Source: Pseudomonas sp. FEN (GTDB lineage Bacteria > Pseudomonadota > Gammaproteobacteria > Pseudomonadales > Pseudomonadaceae). From it: DNA of 64,000 bases. Location: assembly GCF_904067045.1 (NCBI RefSeq), contig NZ_CAJFDC010000001.1, forward strand, positions 868,001 through 932,000, read 5' to 3'. How positions within the stretch are numbered: position 1 is the stretch's first letter; each line of letters begins with the position of its first letter. The position numbers and the translations under genes were made by a program. Positions 62,247 through 64,000 of the stretch are shown here, piece after piece. The notes beneath the pieces were generated by a model that saw only the letters and a program-made list of their open reading frames with translations, ran no database searches and was not told the DNA's origin.

Positions 62247-64000
62247 TTATTTGCCGAGACTGATCTTCGGCGCCCAGGTCAGCCATTCATCCTCGAACTT
62301 GTCGAACAGCGCAAAGGTCTGCAATGGCCGCGCCGCCACGCCCATGCGCTCGCCATCCGGCGTGGCAAAAGCGATCCCACCCTGAATCAGCGTCTCCAGC
62401 GACTCGGTCCGCACCGTCGCGCCCTTGAACAAACCGAAGTCGACGCCAAAGCCACTGGTATTCCAGAAACGGCTGCCGCTGCGCACCAACGGCGCATAAC
62501 GCGGCTCGATCAGAATGTGGATCAGTACCCGGTCCGCCGTGCTCCCCAACTCATACCCGGTCACCTTGCCCACCGTCACTTCGCGGTAGGTCACCGGCAC
62601 GCCCTCCTTCAGCGAACCGCGCCGCGCCGCGCTCAGGGTCAGGCTCAAGCCGGCCTGGGGCGCCGCCGCATCCGGCGGTGCCTTGAGCGCGACAAAATCC
62701 TTCTGCGCCCCGAGCTTCTTCGTCGCCGGCTGCACCTCGAGGTACTGCCCGGTGACCAGGGTCTCCAGGTTCGCGGTCTTGATCAGGCCCAACTCCGGCT
62801 TCACCACCCAGAACTGGCTACCGACCCGTGCGATGCGCTCCGGCACTTCGGTAATCCGCGCCGAGAGCAGCACCGACTGCAAATCGTCGCTCAGATCGAC
62901 ACTTTCAATCTTGCCCACGTCCAGTCCCTTGAAACGGATCGGCGTGCCGCTGCGCAAGCCGTCGGCGCGATCGACCCGAATGGTGATCAGGGTGCCTTGC
63001 TGCTGTGCCTCGTCATGGTTGGAGAACAGACGGAAACGCGGAATACGTTTCTGCAGCGGGGCTTTGTCCTGCGGGGTCTCGAAGGCGATACCACCGGCCA
63101 TCAGGCTTTGCAGCGATTCGCTTTTCACCTGGATGCCCCCGGTCAGGCCCCCGCTCAGGGTGATCCCACTGGCGTTCCAGAAACGGCTCGAGGCGTTGAC
63201 CAGGTTTTCATATTCCTTCTCGATATGGACGCCGATCACCACCTGCTTGCGCGTACGGGAAAACTGGTAGCTTTGCACCGAACCGACTTTCACCTGGCGG
63301 TAGAGCACCGGGCTACCGACGTCCAGCGAGCCGAGGTTGTCGGTGAACAGCACCATGTGCAGCCCCGGGGAGCGCAGGTCCAGGGGCGGCGCCTTGGCCC
63401 GGGCCTCGAATTCGCGTTGCGGGTGACCGCCTTTGTCGCCGGGGCGAACGGCAATGTAGTTACCTTTGACCAGAGCCTCTAGCCCAGTGATACCGGCCAG
63501 CGATATCGACGGCTTGACCACCCAGAATTGGGTACCGCTCACCAGGTAGTCCTCCGCCAACGGATCGAGGGTCAGCTCGGCATTGGCGCTGGACAGGTCG
63601 GGATCGATTTTCAGGGCTTTCAAACTGCCGACCTGGATCCCTTTGTACATCACCGGCGTACGACCGGCCTGCAACCCTTCGAAATCGCTGAGTTTCACTT
63701 TGACCCGGATCCCCGCCTGGGCCGCATCGAAATCCTCATAGAGACGGAACGGCAGGCTCGGATCGGTGGGCGGACTGTCCTTGCGGTTCTCCGGCGTGGC
63801 GAAGGCGATACCGCCGGCAACGATACTCGCCAGGGATTCGCTGCGCACCTTCACCCCGGACAGGTTGGCGTCGATGCTGATGCCGCTGGCGTTCCAGAAG
63901 CGCGTGTGTTTGCGCACCAGGTTGGCGTAGGTCGGCTCGATAAAGACCTTGAGTTCGACCATGTTCTGGTCCGAAGACAGCGCATAGCTTTTGATCTGGC
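62247..64000 (-). CDS. pqiB: PqiB/MCE-domain intermembrane transport protein, 5' end outside the window
   Basis: The gene reads leftward and continues past the right edge: the frame upstream of 63962 is open to the end (QIKSYALSSDQN before Met), so the start is not in the window. About 584 codons are visible. Several MCE/MlaD repeats can be seen, each with a core like GIQVGSLKALKI, RQVKVGSVQSYQF, KGLDVGKIESVDL and REVTVGKVTGYEL, and the recurrent FWNASGI/FWVVKP segments. PqiB forms stacked hexameric rings that carry lipids across the periplasm with PqiA and PqiC, which should lie to the right. Confidence 0.88.
   Translation of the reverse strand, partial: QIKSYALSSDQNMVELKVFIEPTYANLVRKHTRFWNASGISIDANLSGVKVRSESLASIVAGGIAFATPENRKDSPPTDPSLPFRLYEDFDAAQAGIRVKVKLSDFEGLQAGRTPVMYKGIQVGSLKALKIDPDLSSANAELTLDPLAEDYLVSGTQFWVVKPSISLAGITGLEALVKGNYIAVRPGDKGGHPQREFEARAKAPPLDLRSPGLHMVLFTDNLGSLDVGSPVLYRQVKVGSVQSYQFSRTRKQVVIGVHIEKEYENLVNASSRFWNASGITLSGGLTGGIQVKSESLQSLMAGGIAFETPQDKAPLQKRIPRFRLFSNHDEAQQQGTLITIRVDRADGLRSGTPIRFKGLDVGKIESVDLSDDLQSVLLSARITEVPERIARVGSQFWVVKPELGLIKTANLETLVTGQYLEVQPATKKLGAQKDFVALKAPPDAAAPQAGLSLTLSAARRGSLKEGVPVTYREVTVGKVTGYELGSTADRVLIHILIEPRYAPLVRSGSRFWNTSGFGVDFGLFKGATVRTESLETLIQGGIAFATPDGERMGVAARPLQTFALFDKFEDEWLTWAPKISLGK

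Noticed and set aside
1..64000. CRISPR array, insertion sequence, prophage or integrase
   Set aside because: No regularly spaced direct repeats, transposase, integrase or phage structural gene was seen on either strand.

Overview
The window is a 64 kb piece of a high-GC gammaproteobacterial chromosome, almost certainly a Pseudomonas of the fluorescens group. The reasons are the family content (HscC with its J-protein, an Mks condensin, carbonic anhydrase next to rimI, a BdlA-like chemoreceptor, DUF6124 and DUF6555 proteins, REP-like hairpins) and the codon use. It is a mosaic of metabolic islands, signalling genes and housekeeping genes. I see no insertion sequence, prophage block, CRISPR array or rRNA.

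1-12.4 kb is a sugar-acid catabolic island. The left part is an oxidative pentonate route to 2-oxoglutarate: an SMP-30 lactonase (cut by the window edge), an IlvD/Edd dehydratase, an FAH-fold 2-keto-3-deoxypentonate dehydratase, 2-oxoglutarate semialdehyde dehydrogenase, an MFS importer and a GntR/FadR regulator. Two related operator-like sites lie in the divergent promoter. Next to it is a complete galactonate (De Ley-Doudoroff) operon, dgoK-dgoA-dgoD-MFS, followed by an IclR regulator.

12.5-19.7 kb holds an Fsr-type efflux pump, a chemoreceptor, an elongator tRNA-Met with a terminator, and several small orphan genes. One, a DUF6124 protein, sits behind a roughly 235-nt leader with nested and mutually exclusive helices that can hide its ribosome-binding site. 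I consider this the most interesting element of the window.

19.8-28.7 kb is a redox operon (succinate-semialdehyde-type dehydrogenase, PntAa-PntAb-PntB transhydrogenase, zinc alcohol dehydrogenase). It is divergent from a pseudokinase / double-receiver / LuxR-HTH fusion regulator, with a triple-BON protein beyond. pntAa carries a frameshift in a G7 run.

28.7-38.6 kb is accessory: a lower-GC solute-binding protein and LuxR-type regulator pair, a methionine aminopeptidase translationally coupled to a ParD-like protein, a WYL regulator, a VOC protein, a CDF metal transporter, a second-type D-Ala-D-Ala ligase and small secreted proteins.

38.6-48.2 kb carries a DyP peroxidase, a Cache-GGDEF diguanylate cyclase, a PAS-PAS chemotaxis transducer, a SIS sugar-phosphate protein, an MHS-type symporter, AtoE and a LuxR solo. 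48.3-64 kb carries a Tat-exported AcpA-like phosphoesterase, hscC with its J-protein and a secreted protein, carbonic anhydrase, rimI, the mksF-mksE-mksB condensin operon and a PqiB/MCE protein cut by the right edge.
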